From CAKMZU01 sp965248335 (GTDB lineage Bacteria; Pseudomonadota; Gammaproteobacteria; Pseudomonadales; DT-91), in the NCBI GenBank assembly GCA_965248335.1, contig CBDFIY010000001.1, positions 331,722-395,721 on the forward strand: 64,000 nt of DNA. The letters are read 5' to 3'. Below the pieces are notes generated by a model that searched no databases, had not been told where the DNA came from, and saw only the letters and a list, made by a program, of their open reading frames with translations. Below, piece after piece: positions 18,800 through 29,300 of the stretch. A program made the position numbers and the translations under genes. Position 1 is the first letter of the stretch. Each line of letters begins with the position of its first letter.

Positions 18800-19555
18800 T
18801 TATATTGCGTGTTGACCGACAACAGGTTCGAGCTGTTCCACACGTTGCTCCAATCTATCCAATTTAAGGTTCACTTGTTTTCTGAAGCTAAGGTTTGACT
18901 CCACCCAGCCTGTATTATCAGAGACTTTTTTCTTAAGTTTCGTCAACGCTAAATCAATCTGACCCAGCGTTTTATTAGCGCTCGTGATTTGTTTGGCATT
19001 ACGCCCCACACCATTACTGAGCTGATCAAGGTCTTCGAGTCTTGCCTGTAAGGCAGTAAGGTCTGATTTAACATGATTAAACTCAGTCGCCTGCGCCGTA
19101 TCGGCTTTTTGTATTTTTGCCAACGCCTTAGATTGGTCAGCAAGGTCTTTTTGGTTACGTCGCCACGCCGAGGCCCAAAGCTTATCCATTTGCGTCCAAA
19201 GATCATCCGTTCGCTGTTTGATTTCTTTAATCCTCACCTGCACTGATACACTGGACTGGCTCATGGTTTCATCGGTAGACGATAAACGTTGCTCAAGCAT
19301 TGATATGCGCTCTAGTGCAGTTTGTGTCGTTTGCTTTTGTGCATGTAGTTGATCAGACAGCATATTATTCCAATAAGACATACCCACAATGAATAAAATC
19401 AAAATGCTGATCGCTGGCCACACAGCTGAATGCATGCTGGACTGACGCGCTTTTTTGCTCTTACTGGAAGTATCTTTTTTATTTGGTGAGTCTGACTTCT
19501 CTGCCTTCATATCAGGCAAGTCTTTGATTTCTAGGGGCGGTTGGCGATCTATCAT
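18800..19555 (-). CDS. Single-helix membrane protein with long coiled coil, function unknown
   Basis: A 251-residue protein. Residues 1-45 are charged, with a lysine- and serine-rich stretch. Residues 45-65 form one hydrophobic helix (VWPAISILILFIVGMSYW), and the rest is almost all heptad-like coiled coil, with LERISMLEQRL and LKLDRLEQRVEQLE. The topology is probably cytoplasmic N-terminus with a periplasmic coil. Similar proteins are encoded beside class I fumarase in other gammaproteobacteria (from memory), but I know no role. Confidence 0.7.
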   Translation of the reverse strand: MIDRQPPLEIKDLPDMKAEKSDSPNKKDTSSKSKKARQSSMHSAVWPAISILILFIVGMSYWNNMLSDQLHAQKQTTQTALERISMLEQRLSSTDETMSQSSVSVQVRIKEIKQRTDDLWTQMDKLWASAWRRNQKDLADQSKALAKIQKADTAQATEFNHVKSDLTALQARLEDLDQLSNGVGRNAKQITSANKTLGQIDLALTKLKKKVSDNTGWVESNLSFRKQVNLKLDRLEQRVEQLEPVVGQHAI

Positions 19556-19649
19556 AAGTTAGCATCAAGCACATTAAAAAAAACGGCTCGATTATAACGT
19601 ATTATGACAATGATTTTGAGATGAAACCCAAGATTTCAAGAATGAGTAA

Positions 19650-19955
19650 CTAGCTGGTTGTCTTATACACGGGCGCTTCGTGCATTTTTATCGGCAAATA
19701 AAAGCAGCCATCATCGCGCATCCACTGCCACATCATTTGGCTTACCGGCTCACCCATCCACTTTTCATATTCGGCGTTGATGAATGATTTAAGCCAACTA
19801 AATTCAATCATTTCATAAGTCATTAAGAGGTTAATCTGGCCCTCCAAATGCAACCGACGCGATAAACTCACAGGCTCACCATCAGAAAGCAAAGTGTAGA
19901 TTGCTTCAACGTGTTCGGTAATGTAGCTCACAGCGGTTTTTTTACTTAACACCAT
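19650..19955 (-). CDS. Hypothetical 101-residue protein
   Basis: I do not recognise this gene. It is a small, soluble, probably helical protein with several Trp and Met (WLKSFINAEYEKWMG, MMWQWMRDDG) and no membrane segment or known motif. Codon composition looks like that of its neighbours and it sits neatly between two genes on the same strand, 33 bases after the glycosylase gene, so it is probably real and in that operon. Confidence 0.6.
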   Translation of the reverse strand: MVLSKKTAVSYITEHVEAIYTLLSDGEPVSLSRRLHLEGQINLLMTYEMIEFSWLKSFINAEYEKWMGEPVSQMMWQWMRDDGCFYLPIKMHEAPVYKTTS

Positions 19956-19988
19956 AGATTTTCTCGACGTTGAATAAAGTTAAACGGC

Positions 19989-20510
19989 TTACACATTGAG
20001 CTGTGTATTAATTGCCTGCCACCTTCGCAACTTTTCTTCGAAAGAAATAGCTGCATTTGCAGGGCTTGTTGAAGGTAAGCTTAGCAGCTTTTTTTCCTTT
20101 AGACAGATACTCAAACGCGCATCACGAGCAGTATGCTTCAAGAAGGCTTTATGCGCAGCTTGCCCATTAAATGCCAACACAGAAATCGCTGGAAATCGCT
20201 CAAATAAATGCATAAAATCATTCACGCTTGCGCCCTGTTGTTGAATCGCACTGTCAAGGCTACCGTGGCGCTCGCACTCATGGTACACATCCCAAAGCCC
20301 TACACCTCGCCGTAAAAGCCCATCAAGACGCGCCTGATAAGCGGCCTCTGGATCAATCATGAAAAGCTCACGCATAAAAACCCAGAACAGATTTCGTGGG
20401 TGCGCGTAGTAAGCATCCGCTGTCAGCGATGCGATGCCGGGCATACTCCCTAACACCATCAAACGCGTATTGCTATCCGCCACATAAGAAAAACTTTGCG
20501 CGACGACCAT
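19989..20510 (-). CDS. DNA-deoxyinosine (hypoxanthine) glycosylase, UDG superfamily
   Basis: A 173-residue base-excision repair enzyme of the uracil-DNA glycosylase superfamily, hypoxanthine-directed branch. The identifying stretch is LGSMPGIASLTADAYYAHPRNLFW, whose GSMPG replaces motif A, with LPSTSPANA near the C-terminus as the second active-site motif. The length is normal for the group. Its first codon overlaps the fadD stop by one base, a coupled pair with no obvious biochemical link. Confidence 0.85.
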   Translation of the reverse strand: MVVAQSFSYVADSNTRLMVLGSMPGIASLTADAYYAHPRNLFWVFMRELFMIDPEAAYQARLDGLLRRGVGLWDVYHECERHGSLDSAIQQQGASVNDFMHLFERFPAISVLAFNGQAAHKAFLKHTARDARLSICLKEKKLLSLPSTSPANAAISFEEKLRRWQAINTQLNV

Positions 20511-22177
20511 TAATCAGCTGACTCCTTCACCAAGCGCCTTAAGATTTTACCCACATTTGATTTAGGCAACTCCTTCCTAAAGAATACTTTTTTTGGCACC
20601 TTATAAGCTGCCAACCCTTCCCTGCAATGCGCTATAATTTCTGCTTCAGTGAGTGAATCATCATTAACGACAACATACAAATGTACCACTTCACCGGTAA
20701 CAGGGTCATCATGCCCAATCGCTGCAGCCTCAACAATCGACGAGTGCTGCGTGGCAATATCTTCCACCTCATTAGGAAACACATTAAAGCCGGATACGAT
20801 GATCATATCTTTTTTCCGATCAACGATTTTTAAATAGCCTTCCTCTGTCAGCATGGCGATATCGCCTGTAAAAAACCAACCGTCAACGACAGATTCAGCC
20901 GTCGCTTCTTCACGATGCCAATAGCCTTTCATCACTTGCGGCCCTTTTACACAAAGTTCGCCTCGCTCACCCAGTGCAACACTCTTTCCCACCTCATCAC
21001 GAATATCAATGTCGGTATTAGGCGCAACAACACCCACCGAACCAAGGCAATTGCCTTTTCCGCTATTAACGGCAACCACGGGCGATGTTTCGGTCAAACC
21101 ATAGCCCTCATAAACTTCACAACCTGTAATGGCTTGCCACTTTTTTGCCGCCGCTGTTGTTAATGCCATACCGCCCGATAATGTCATCTGTAATCGTGAG
21201 AAATCTAACCCTTTAAACGCTTCGTTATTACAAAGGGCCACGAATAACGTATTTAATCCACAAAAACCGTCGATCACAAAACGCTTCATATCCTTAATCA
21301 TCGAGGGCAAATCACGCGGGTTAGGAATAAGCACCGTATGAGCACCGCTATTAAAACAAATCAAACCCACGATAAAGGCAAAAATATGGTAAAGAGGCAA
21401 AGGCTGTACAACCACTGCGCCATTTTTCGGCATGCCATAAGTATCGAAGTAAATTTCACTCTGCAAGGCATTGGCCAATAAGTTTCCATGCGTCAACATA
21501 GCCCCCTTTGCAACGCCCGTTGTTCCACCTGTATATTGTAAAACAGCAATATCATCTTTATTCAGATCAACTTTATGAGGCGGTGCGGCCTGCCCTTTTT
21601 TCATCACCTGCTTGAACGATATTTGGTTATCAAAAGAAAAATCTGGCACCAATTTTTTGACATGCTTAACAACGGTATTGACGAGTAAAGATTTTAACGG
21701 TGAGTGTAAATCAGCTAATTCAGTCACGATAACGGTTTCAATGCATGTTTGATTAACGATGCTCGCGGCCTTGTCTGCCACATTAGCCAAAATAACCAAT
21801 GCTTTAGCGCCTGAATCATTAAACTGATGGGCTAACTCGCGCTCGGTATAAAGTGGGTTCGTATTCACCACGATCAAGCCAGCTTTCAATGCACCTAAAA
21901 TAACGACGGGCTGCTGGATAATATTGGGGAGCTGAACGGCAATGCGATCGCCTTTCTCCAGTGATGTGTGACGCTGAACATATGAGGCAAAACGATCGCT
22001 GTAATCGTCTACCTCTTGGTAGCTTATTGTACGCCCTAAACTCGTAAAGGCAGGTTGATCAGCATAGGCTTTAATGTTTGCACCGTAAAATTCAAGCAAG
22101 TTGCTATATTGTTCAAGGTCAATGGTTTCTGGAATATCCAGTTTTTTTCTGAGCGCATCAATCACAGTGGCCGGCAT
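20510..22177 (-). CDS. fadD: Long-chain fatty acid-CoA ligase
   Basis: Activates fatty acids to acyl-CoA through an acyl-adenylate. The 555-residue ANL-family protein has the P-loop YTGGTTGVAKGA, the adenine motif GYGLTETSP, GWFFTGDIA with the catalytic Asp, the hinge IVDRKKDMIIVSG, and the C-terminal catalytic Lys region SNVGKILRR. Length and the N-terminal LDIPETIDLEQY part match FadD. In a hydrocarbon-using bacterium it would feed beta-oxidation. First gene of the unit with the DNA glycosylase. Confidence 0.92.
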   Translation of the reverse strand: MPATVIDALRKKLDIPETIDLEQYSNLLEFYGANIKAYADQPAFTSLGRTISYQEVDDYSDRFASYVQRHTSLEKGDRIAVQLPNIIQQPVVILGALKAGLIVVNTNPLYTERELAHQFNDSGAKALVILANVADKAASIVNQTCIETVIVTELADLHSPLKSLLVNTVVKHVKKLVPDFSFDNQISFKQVMKKGQAAPPHKVDLNKDDIAVLQYTGGTTGVAKGAMLTHGNLLANALQSEIYFDTYGMPKNGAVVVQPLPLYHIFAFIVGLICFNSGAHTVLIPNPRDLPSMIKDMKRFVIDGFCGLNTLFVALCNNEAFKGLDFSRLQMTLSGGMALTTAAAKKWQAITGCEVYEGYGLTETSPVVAVNSGKGNCLGSVGVVAPNTDIDIRDEVGKSVALGERGELCVKGPQVMKGYWHREEATAESVVDGWFFTGDIAMLTEEGYLKIVDRKKDMIIVSGFNVFPNEVEDIATQHSSIVEAAAIGHDDPVTGEVVHLYVVVNDDSLTEAEIIAHCREGLAAYKVPKKVFFRKELPKSNVGKILRRLVKESAD

Positions 22178-22366
22178 AGTTGTTTTCCAAACTTATTAGA
22201 TCGTTTATGTAGACAGTAGATTACAAGGTTCGATCGTACCCAAGGATACGTTTTACAGTTTATCAAGGATAGCAATTGACCGATTTTAGAATAAGCTTAT
22301 ACCAAAGGCATCCTAATTATTCGCCTTTTGACCACTAATTAATGATCCAAATGGATATTCCAGCAA

Positions 22367-23473
22367 ATGGCATTGCTTGACATCGTTATTCTAGGGGCAG
22401 GACTCAATGGTTTTTGCCTGGCAGCCGACGCGGCCTCTCGTGGTTTCTCCGTAACATTGCTTGACGTTGCCAATGTTCCCGATACAAAAGAGGTAAACTT
22501 ACCGCTTGTGGCTTCCGAATTCATGTATTCAAAGGCATTTGATGCAGCACAGCTGCTTAAAAACCTGCCTGAAATTATCAGTTTAACCCAGAGAGGCCCT
22601 GATCTTTGCCAATGGCTACCGGCCAGTGTTTTATCCCCCAGCGCACAACCCAACCTGACACAAGAACTTTCACTTTTCTGTTACAACAAATTACGAAAAA
22701 TATACAAACTCCAAGCCACCAATGAGCAAAGTGAGTACCCATCAACACATGTTGATTGCATTATACAGACCGACATTTTAATTGAAGCGACGAAAACACT
22801 CGCTGAATCGCAAGGTACGGTTGTCGAAGCAGATGCGGTTATTCAATCCGTTAAAGCGAAAGGGCAAATTTGGGCATTCCAATTCAAAACCCACGAAAAC
22901 GAACAAAAAAAAATCACCGCGCGTAGCGTGATTAATTGCACCGGTCGAAGCTCAATCGACATCGCCAACAAGTGGTTTGGTTATACCAGCCGGTGCCAAG
23001 TTAACACGCAGTGGCATCATTACCTTTCCTATTGCCCTGAAGAGCCAATCCATCAAATTTTTTACCTAACAGACGACCACATGAATGAATATATTTATTT
23101 TCCAGCTTCACCTAAGCACATTCTGATCGGCTCTCTAGCAACAGCATCAGAAAGTCGCGAAACCAGCTTCCGCAAAATAAAAGCTTTGTTAGCGTGCTAT
23201 AACTTGCCGCCATTAACAGAACGCAATATCAAAGAACAGTTCGTCATCCCAGCCAATCACTTTAGTAACGACACGCCCTCAAACCATCAAGGTTACATGA
23301 TTGACCTCTTGTGCCCTGAAGGTGTTCGTCCACTCGTCAACATTATTGGCGGCAATACCAGCCAGTGTCGCCTAATGGCTGAACAAGCCATAGAAAGTTT
23401 GACGGATTATCTACCAACAAGAAAACCCTGCCAAACCAAAACACTGCCCCTGCCACTGACTACCGCGATTTAA
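22367..23473 (+). CDS. FAD-dependent oxidoreductase, GlpD/DAO-like
   Basis: A 368-residue protein that starts with a dinucleotide-binding fold, VILGAGLNGFCLAADAASRGFSVTLLD, and continues with an insertion and a second FAD contact, SVINCTGRSSIDIANKWFG. The closest general pattern is the GlpD-like branch of the DAO family, but it is about 130 residues shorter than glycerol-3-phosphate dehydrogenase and lacks its C-terminal helical domain. It is a lone plus-strand gene between two minus-strand genes, convergent with ppc. Substrate unknown. Confidence 0.7.
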   Translation: MALLDIVILGAGLNGFCLAADAASRGFSVTLLDVANVPDTKEVNLPLVASEFMYSKAFDAAQLLKNLPEIISLTQRGPDLCQWLPASVLSPSAQPNLTQELSLFCYNKLRKIYKLQATNEQSEYPSTHVDCIIQTDILIEATKTLAESQGTVVEADAVIQSVKAKGQIWAFQFKTHENEQKKITARSVINCTGRSSIDIANKWFGYTSRCQVNTQWHHYLSYCPEEPIHQIFYLTDDHMNEYIYFPASPKHILIGSLATASESRETSFRKIKALLACYNLPPLTERNIKEQFVIPANHFSNDTPSNHQGYMIDLLCPEGVRPLVNIIGGNTSQCRLMAEQAIESLTDYLPTRKPCQTKTLPLPLTTAI

Positions 23474-23505
23474 TCAAATGGAGCTAAGGTTCTACTAATT
23501 CAAGA

Positions 23506-26124
23506 TCAGCCTGTGTTTCTCAATCCTGCAGCAATGCCAGCAATACTCACCATGATGGCTGCCCGTAAATTTTCATCTTGCGAACCTCGATAACGCCTAA
23601 GCAGCTCCGCTTGTATCAAATTAAGTGGGTCAACATATGGATTCCGCAGAGAAAAAGAGCGCAAGCTTTCTGGGGCATCTTCCATCAATTCCGAGTCATG
23701 CGTGAGCGATAAAACCGTGGTGATATCGGCTGAAAGCTGCGCTCTTAATCCTTCACCTACCGGCAGTAACTTATCTTGCACGAGGCACTTGTCATAATAG
23801 GCAGACAGAACGGCATCGGCTTTCGCAAAGACCATTTCCAGCATGGAAATACGCGTCGAGAAGAACGGCCAGTGCTTACACATATCTTCGAGAACAGCCA
23901 TTTCACCTTCATTAATCATGGATTGCAACGCTTCACCAAAACCCAACCATGCGGGCAGCATCAATCGATTTTGGCTCCAAGCGAAAATCCACGGAATGGC
24001 CCGCAGGTTTTCGATGCCACCATCTTGTTTACGTCTTGTTGGCCTTGAGCCTAAAGGTAAATCTGACAATTCATTGATCGGTGTAGCCTCACGAAAGTAC
24101 TCTAAAAAAGCGGGCGTTTGCCGCACAACACCGCGATAAGCCTCACATGACTGCTGGGCAATTTTATCCACAGCTGCTCGCCAAGCAGGCTTAGGGTGCG
24201 GAGGCGATTGCAAATTCGCCGTCATAACCGCAGACGTGTAAAGGGCCAATGTTTTCTGTGCGATCAATGGCAAGCCCAATTTATTTCTGATCATTTCCCC
24301 CTGAACAGTTACCCGCAAACCACTCTTCAATGAACCTGGCGGCTGAGATAACAATGCTGAATGTGCAGGATCTCCCCCTCGGCCAATCGTGCCACCTCTG
24401 CCATGAAAAAGAATAAGATCAATATGCTTTTTCTCACAACAGGCAAGCAGTGCCTCCTGCGCTTGGTATTGTGCCCAGCCAGACGCAAAAACACCCGCAT
24501 CTTTGGCTGAATCAGAATAACCAATCATCACCATTTGCAAAGTATGCTTAGGGAGGTTTTTTATTTCGAGTAATGACTCGATAACAGAGGCCGCATGGTT
24601 CAGGTCATCCAAGGTTTCAAATAAAGGGGCGATTAATATCTTTTGTGTAAACCCAGCGACCTTGAGCAAGAGCTGAACAGCTAAAATGTCAGAAGGGGCT
24701 TTTGCCATTGAGATAACATAAGCACCAAATGCCTCGCTCTCGGTTTCCGCTAACACCCGGCAAGTATCCAAAACTTCTTGCGTGTCTGCAGAAAGTTCCG
24801 CACCCAAAGGGATTAATGGTCGCTTGTTATTTAATTCTCTGATTAGAAACCCTTGTTTATCCGTTTCGGCCCACAAGGCATAATCACCCAACTCAAGAAA
24901 CTGTGTAATTTCAGATAAACACGCTGCGTGACGGCCACTTTCTTGTCGAATATCAAGCTTTAATAAATGCGTACCAAAACAAAAAACACGTTTGATGGTA
25001 TCCAGTAATTTTGCATTCGCAATAAGGCTTAAATTGCTCTCAACCAATGCGTGGTAACACTGTAATAAAGGCTCTGCAATCTGATCAATATGGCACAAGG
25101 TTTCTTTTTTTGTGAATGCTTCACCTTTGATAATGGCATCTGCCTGATCATAGGTATTTTGTAACAGCGCGCGTAGCTGCCGAAGCACTTGTCGATAAGG
25201 CTCGTGTTCAGTACCGGCATAATCACGAAAACCTTTAGGCGCACTCGCCATTGAAAGCTCACTGATGAGATCTTTAATATCCTGTAAATACAACTCGGCT
25301 AGCTTCCAGCGATGTATTTGCAGCACTTCACGGGTAATGCTGGCGGTCACATTAGGGTTACCGTCTCTGTCGCCACCAATCCAGGAAACAAAAGAAACAG
25401 GGCAAGCCGTTAAAGCCAATTCGCCCTGTTTACTGTGCTTAAGTACGGCATCAAGTTCACGACAAAATGCCGGCACAGCTTGCCATAACGATGATTCAAC
25501 CACCGCCATGCACCATTTAGCTTCATCTATCGGCGTGGGTTTTTCATGACGAAACGTGTCCGAATGCCAAATTTGCGCAATAAGCTCCTCAACACGATTC
25601 TGTAAACGCGCCTTCTCTGCCGGTGAAATCCCACTTAACTCTAATCGACCTAAGCTATGGTCGATTTCACTGTATTTATAAATTAATGTTCGGCGCGTAA
25701 TTTCAGTGGGGTGTGCGGTGAGCACTAATTCAATCGATAGGTTTTTTAATGCTTGCTGAATAAGCGTATCCTCTACCCCTCCTTTATCGAGTGCGGCAAA
25801 AAGATTATCCAGAACCGTGGTAGAGGCGCTTTGATCAGCACTGTATTGCGAAACACCAAAATGATCATCCGCAATATTGGCTAAATTTAAGAAATGACTA
25901 AAGGCTTTTACAATAGGCAGGATATCATCATCATCCAGCGCACTGAGCATATCCAGCAAAGCCCCGCGCTCATCATCATTCATTTTTCTTGCAGATTTGG
26001 CAAGTTTCCGGATTTTTTCAATCTTCTCGAATAAATCGTTGCCTTCACCGATGCGAACAATATTGCCAAGCATACGGCCCAGCATATCGACATTTTTTGT
26101 CAGGGTTGATTCATGCAGTTTCAT
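23506..26124 (-). CDS. ppc: Phosphoenolpyruvate carboxylase
   Basis: Carboxylates PEP to oxaloacetate to refill the TCA cycle. The 872-residue protein shows the catalytic His in LVLTAHPTE, GYSDSAKDAGVFASGW, FHGRGGTIGRGG (bicarbonate/PEP loop), and the C-terminus ending SIAGIAAGLRNTG, essential in the family. Length is normal (E. coli 883). AATAGCG-type upstream sequence is a poor ribosome site, but the start is fixed by the family N-terminus. Upstream is a 116-bp copy of the intergenic repeat, which may separate its promoter from the giant gene behind it. Confidence 0.97.
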   Translation of the reverse strand: MKLHESTLTKNVDMLGRMLGNIVRIGEGNDLFEKIEKIRKLAKSARKMNDDERGALLDMLSALDDDDILPIVKAFSHFLNLANIADDHFGVSQYSADQSASTTVLDNLFAALDKGGVEDTLIQQALKNLSIELVLTAHPTEITRRTLIYKYSEIDHSLGRLELSGISPAEKARLQNRVEELIAQIWHSDTFRHEKPTPIDEAKWCMAVVESSLWQAVPAFCRELDAVLKHSKQGELALTACPVSFVSWIGGDRDGNPNVTASITREVLQIHRWKLAELYLQDIKDLISELSMASAPKGFRDYAGTEHEPYRQVLRQLRALLQNTYDQADAIIKGEAFTKKETLCHIDQIAEPLLQCYHALVESNLSLIANAKLLDTIKRVFCFGTHLLKLDIRQESGRHAACLSEITQFLELGDYALWAETDKQGFLIRELNNKRPLIPLGAELSADTQEVLDTCRVLAETESEAFGAYVISMAKAPSDILAVQLLLKVAGFTQKILIAPLFETLDDLNHAASVIESLLEIKNLPKHTLQMVMIGYSDSAKDAGVFASGWAQYQAQEALLACCEKKHIDLILFHGRGGTIGRGGDPAHSALLSQPPGSLKSGLRVTVQGEMIRNKLGLPLIAQKTLALYTSAVMTANLQSPPHPKPAWRAAVDKIAQQSCEAYRGVVRQTPAFLEYFREATPINELSDLPLGSRPTRRKQDGGIENLRAIPWIFAWSQNRLMLPAWLGFGEALQSMINEGEMAVLEDMCKHWPFFSTRISMLEMVFAKADAVLSAYYDKCLVQDKLLPVGEGLRAQLSADITTVLSLTHDSELMEDAPESLRSFSLRNPYVDPLNLIQAELLRRYRGSQDENLRAAIMVSIAGIAAGLRNTG

Positions 26125-26238
26125 CGCAATAGCCTCCTACCATCAAATGATGATCATAAAAGAATCCCCAAATAAAAAGAAGAAAATAAAAAAAGAGAGC
26201 GAGGTTAGGTACTGTTGACTTGAGTAAAATAATCAACC

Positions 26239-26354
26239 TATACCCATCGGAGTTGGCGATGCAAGAAGGAGGCAAGCAAGCGAATCCCCGTGAGCTTACA
26301 GCTCGTAAGTGATTGGGGGTCAACGCTCTTGCATCTTCAAGGGTGATCGGTATA
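26239..26354. repeat. Intergenic TATACC/GGTATA repeat, copy 1 (shortened)
   Basis: An imperfectly palindromic element that begins TATACCCATCGG and ends TGATCGGTATA. It shares its order of blocks with three other copies in this window but lacks about 12 bases (the GAGCGAGCGCGGC part) in the right arm, giving 116 instead of 128 bp. It lies between the start of ppc and the end of the giant RTX gene. No transposase is encoded. Confidence 0.85.
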
Positions 26355-26360
26355 AACACA

Positions 26361-29300
26361 CTAACCTTGTGACAGATACTGCCAAGCCTGATCAGCAACA
26401 CGTAAAGGTGCATCAAAATACGAGGGCACTTTTTGCTCAGGCAAGGAAGAGGCAGCTTGCACCAGCAATGAAAACTGACGTTCAGCCGATAAATTCATCG
26501 ATAAGTGATCTTTGCCAGACAGCTTATCAATAAATATTGGGTCAGATACGTTATTTGTAATTTCCAGCTTATCGGATTGTTCAATAGGCGCTCGCTTGGC
26601 ACTTTTCTGATTAAGCTTGGACTTCTCGGAATAGGCATCAAGCAAGGTCTTACCGTCACGTTGTTTTAACGTTGTCAGTGAAGCTGGCAAATTTCTATCA
26701 ATTCCCGAGGTTGTTTTAAGCGACTCAACATCATAGCTCGCTAACCGAAAACGGCGAAAATACATGGATTTGTAAAAATCTTTTACATGAATAACCAATG
26801 CGTCTTTCAGTGCTTTCTTAAAATCTTCCTCAGTGCTATCCATGGACGACAGTACCGAGTAATCATCCATCATGATCATTTGTAGATCGTCACCCACACG
26901 CTGATAAATGGCCTCTTCAATATCATAAGGCACCATGATTTTTTTACTGCGCTGTTTAGCCAAAGAGCCTGCCAAATCAGCAGGGACGAGGTATGTTTTC
27001 AACCCCTTAGCACCTGGCATAAACACAACATGATCAATACCGCCGCCTGGCTCGATCACATCGTCACCGAGGCTCGATATAATCAAATCATTGCCCTCTT
27101 CACCTTTCAAGATATCCATACCCACAGAATCAACCAAGACATCACTGCCATTACCACCGAGGAGAATATCGCCTTTGTTTGCAGGATCAAAAATACTCGC
27201 ACCCGCGACATCTTCAGTTGCAGATCTCGCCTGCAGTAAATCATCGCCATCCAAGCCAAATAAGGTTGTACGAGAAGCCGAACTGCCGATGAGTTTTTTG
27301 ACATAGCCTTGCTCATCGGGTCGGTCATCTGATAAAGATGTTCCTTGAATCACACCCGGCCCAAGAATAGGTTGGTTTTGCTCATTTATTAACAGCTCAT
27401 AAGTGATGTCATGGATATCATTTAAAAATAAATGGCGGTAACTTTTGCTCACAAAAAAACGTTCAACAATGACATCTTTTAATTTTTTATCTTTAACACT
27501 CTGATCACGAATAATCAGATCTTCATCAGATTTAACCAGTTTTATATCAGCTTGAGGCAGGTTGATACGTACGATGTCTGTCGCCAACTGTTTACTTGCT
27601 GAAGGGTCAAAATTATTAATACGTGTCACCCCAGCTAATTTTGGCTTATCCAGGGCCGTGATAACATAATAATCTTCTCCGCCGCGCCCAACCATGTAAT
27701 CATCACCTTTACCGGCGGTAAATATATCGTTGCCCAATGAGCCATGTATTTCATCATGAAAATCGCTCGCCCTCGCTTTTAATTTGGCATAACCCGGCAC
27801 GCGCACATCACGTATAACACGAACAACCTCTGTCAAATCCTCATTCATCTCAACAACTTGAATTTTTTGGTAATGTATATCTTGTATAACTTTTATCGTG
27901 CCTTTACTGCTCGCGATATCGGACGCATAGGTAATATCTTTACTTGCGTCATAAGAAAGGTTCATATTGAAATAGAAATTTTTTGAAACTCCTTTTTCAC
28001 CGTCAAACTTAAAGCTAAACCCATCTCTTGTTGTAAAACTTAAATGATTAATTGCATCTTCATCCTCTAGCAATTTTTCGAGGATAAGATACGTCTTTGT
28101 ATCGTTACCATTATCAATGTAAAAGACAAGATCAGATGGCTCCTCAGAAGGGCCGAGCCCTAATATCTCGTCCAAATCAGCCGCTAACATCAGGGAGTTA
28201 TCACCCTCCGTATCACGAACTGTCACGAGCGTCGCTGCGGCCGGTTTTTTGAAAATATAACGGTCATCGCCAGGCCCCCCGTAGCCTTTCGTATTATGAT
28301 TCAAGACAATCAAATCATTCCCTCCGCCACCTTCTAAAATATCAGGCTGCTCGATAAATAAAGAACCTAAACCATCCAGTACATTAAACCCTTCATCGCC
28401 AACAATATGATCACCCGTGTTAGCATTACCTGTTGCATGCTCAATATTCCTAAGCCGCGCAATTTTCTGCTCGCTGCCTTGATATTTAACAAAGCCTGCT
28501 GCTTGATGTAAGTTAATATCAAATCCTGTCACTTTACCGGCTTGAACATCTTGCGGCTTAACATAAACAACATTGGCTAAAAAATAATCGTGTTGATTTC
28601 GGTCTTTATCATACACCGTCAGGTTTTCAATGGGCTCAAACACAGGTGGCTGACGGAAAGATGCAGGGCGAACACCTTCAACGCCCCCGTCCAATTGGGA
28701 GGGAACATCAGGTACTTTTTCGGTGTTCAATATAAACTTATCGTCCATACTGCCGCCTTTAAAAATCTTGATGCCCTCACCTATATAAAAATGGTTAGAC
28801 CGATCTCGCATGCCGCGTGCTTCATCTTTTCCATCGCCCAATTCAATAGCCAGAACACCATCTTCGCTATTAAAATTATCAGGCCCTAATACATGACGCA
28901 CAATTTCCCCGTTTGAAAAATGCACATATACGGCATTATCATGATCTCGCCCAATAAAGGAGGCTGTTTTCGTTTTGATATTAAAATACAGCCAATCTTT
29001 ATCCTCTTTGCCTAATGTCCGCGTCTTTTGCGGGTATTTAAACCACCCATCTTTAGATTTAACACGCTTAAATGATCCATCCCCTTGAGAGACCAAACCA
29101 TTAAATGAGCCATCTTCATTAATAAATAAAATATCGTCTTTTTTGTCATTCGTGATATCAACAACAATGCGTAAATAGCTGCTCTTAAAGAAAGACGCAT
29201 ACTCTTTACTCGAAAACCCACCTGCTGCTTCCTCAGCACCCAGTTTCGTGCCCATAGCCACAATCATTTCTCTTGACTGAAGGCCCGCAAGATCCGTACA

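Noticed and set aside
26111..26416. 101-codon ORF over repeat copy 1
   Set aside because: Its sequence is a translation of the intergenic repeat and of ppc promoter DNA.
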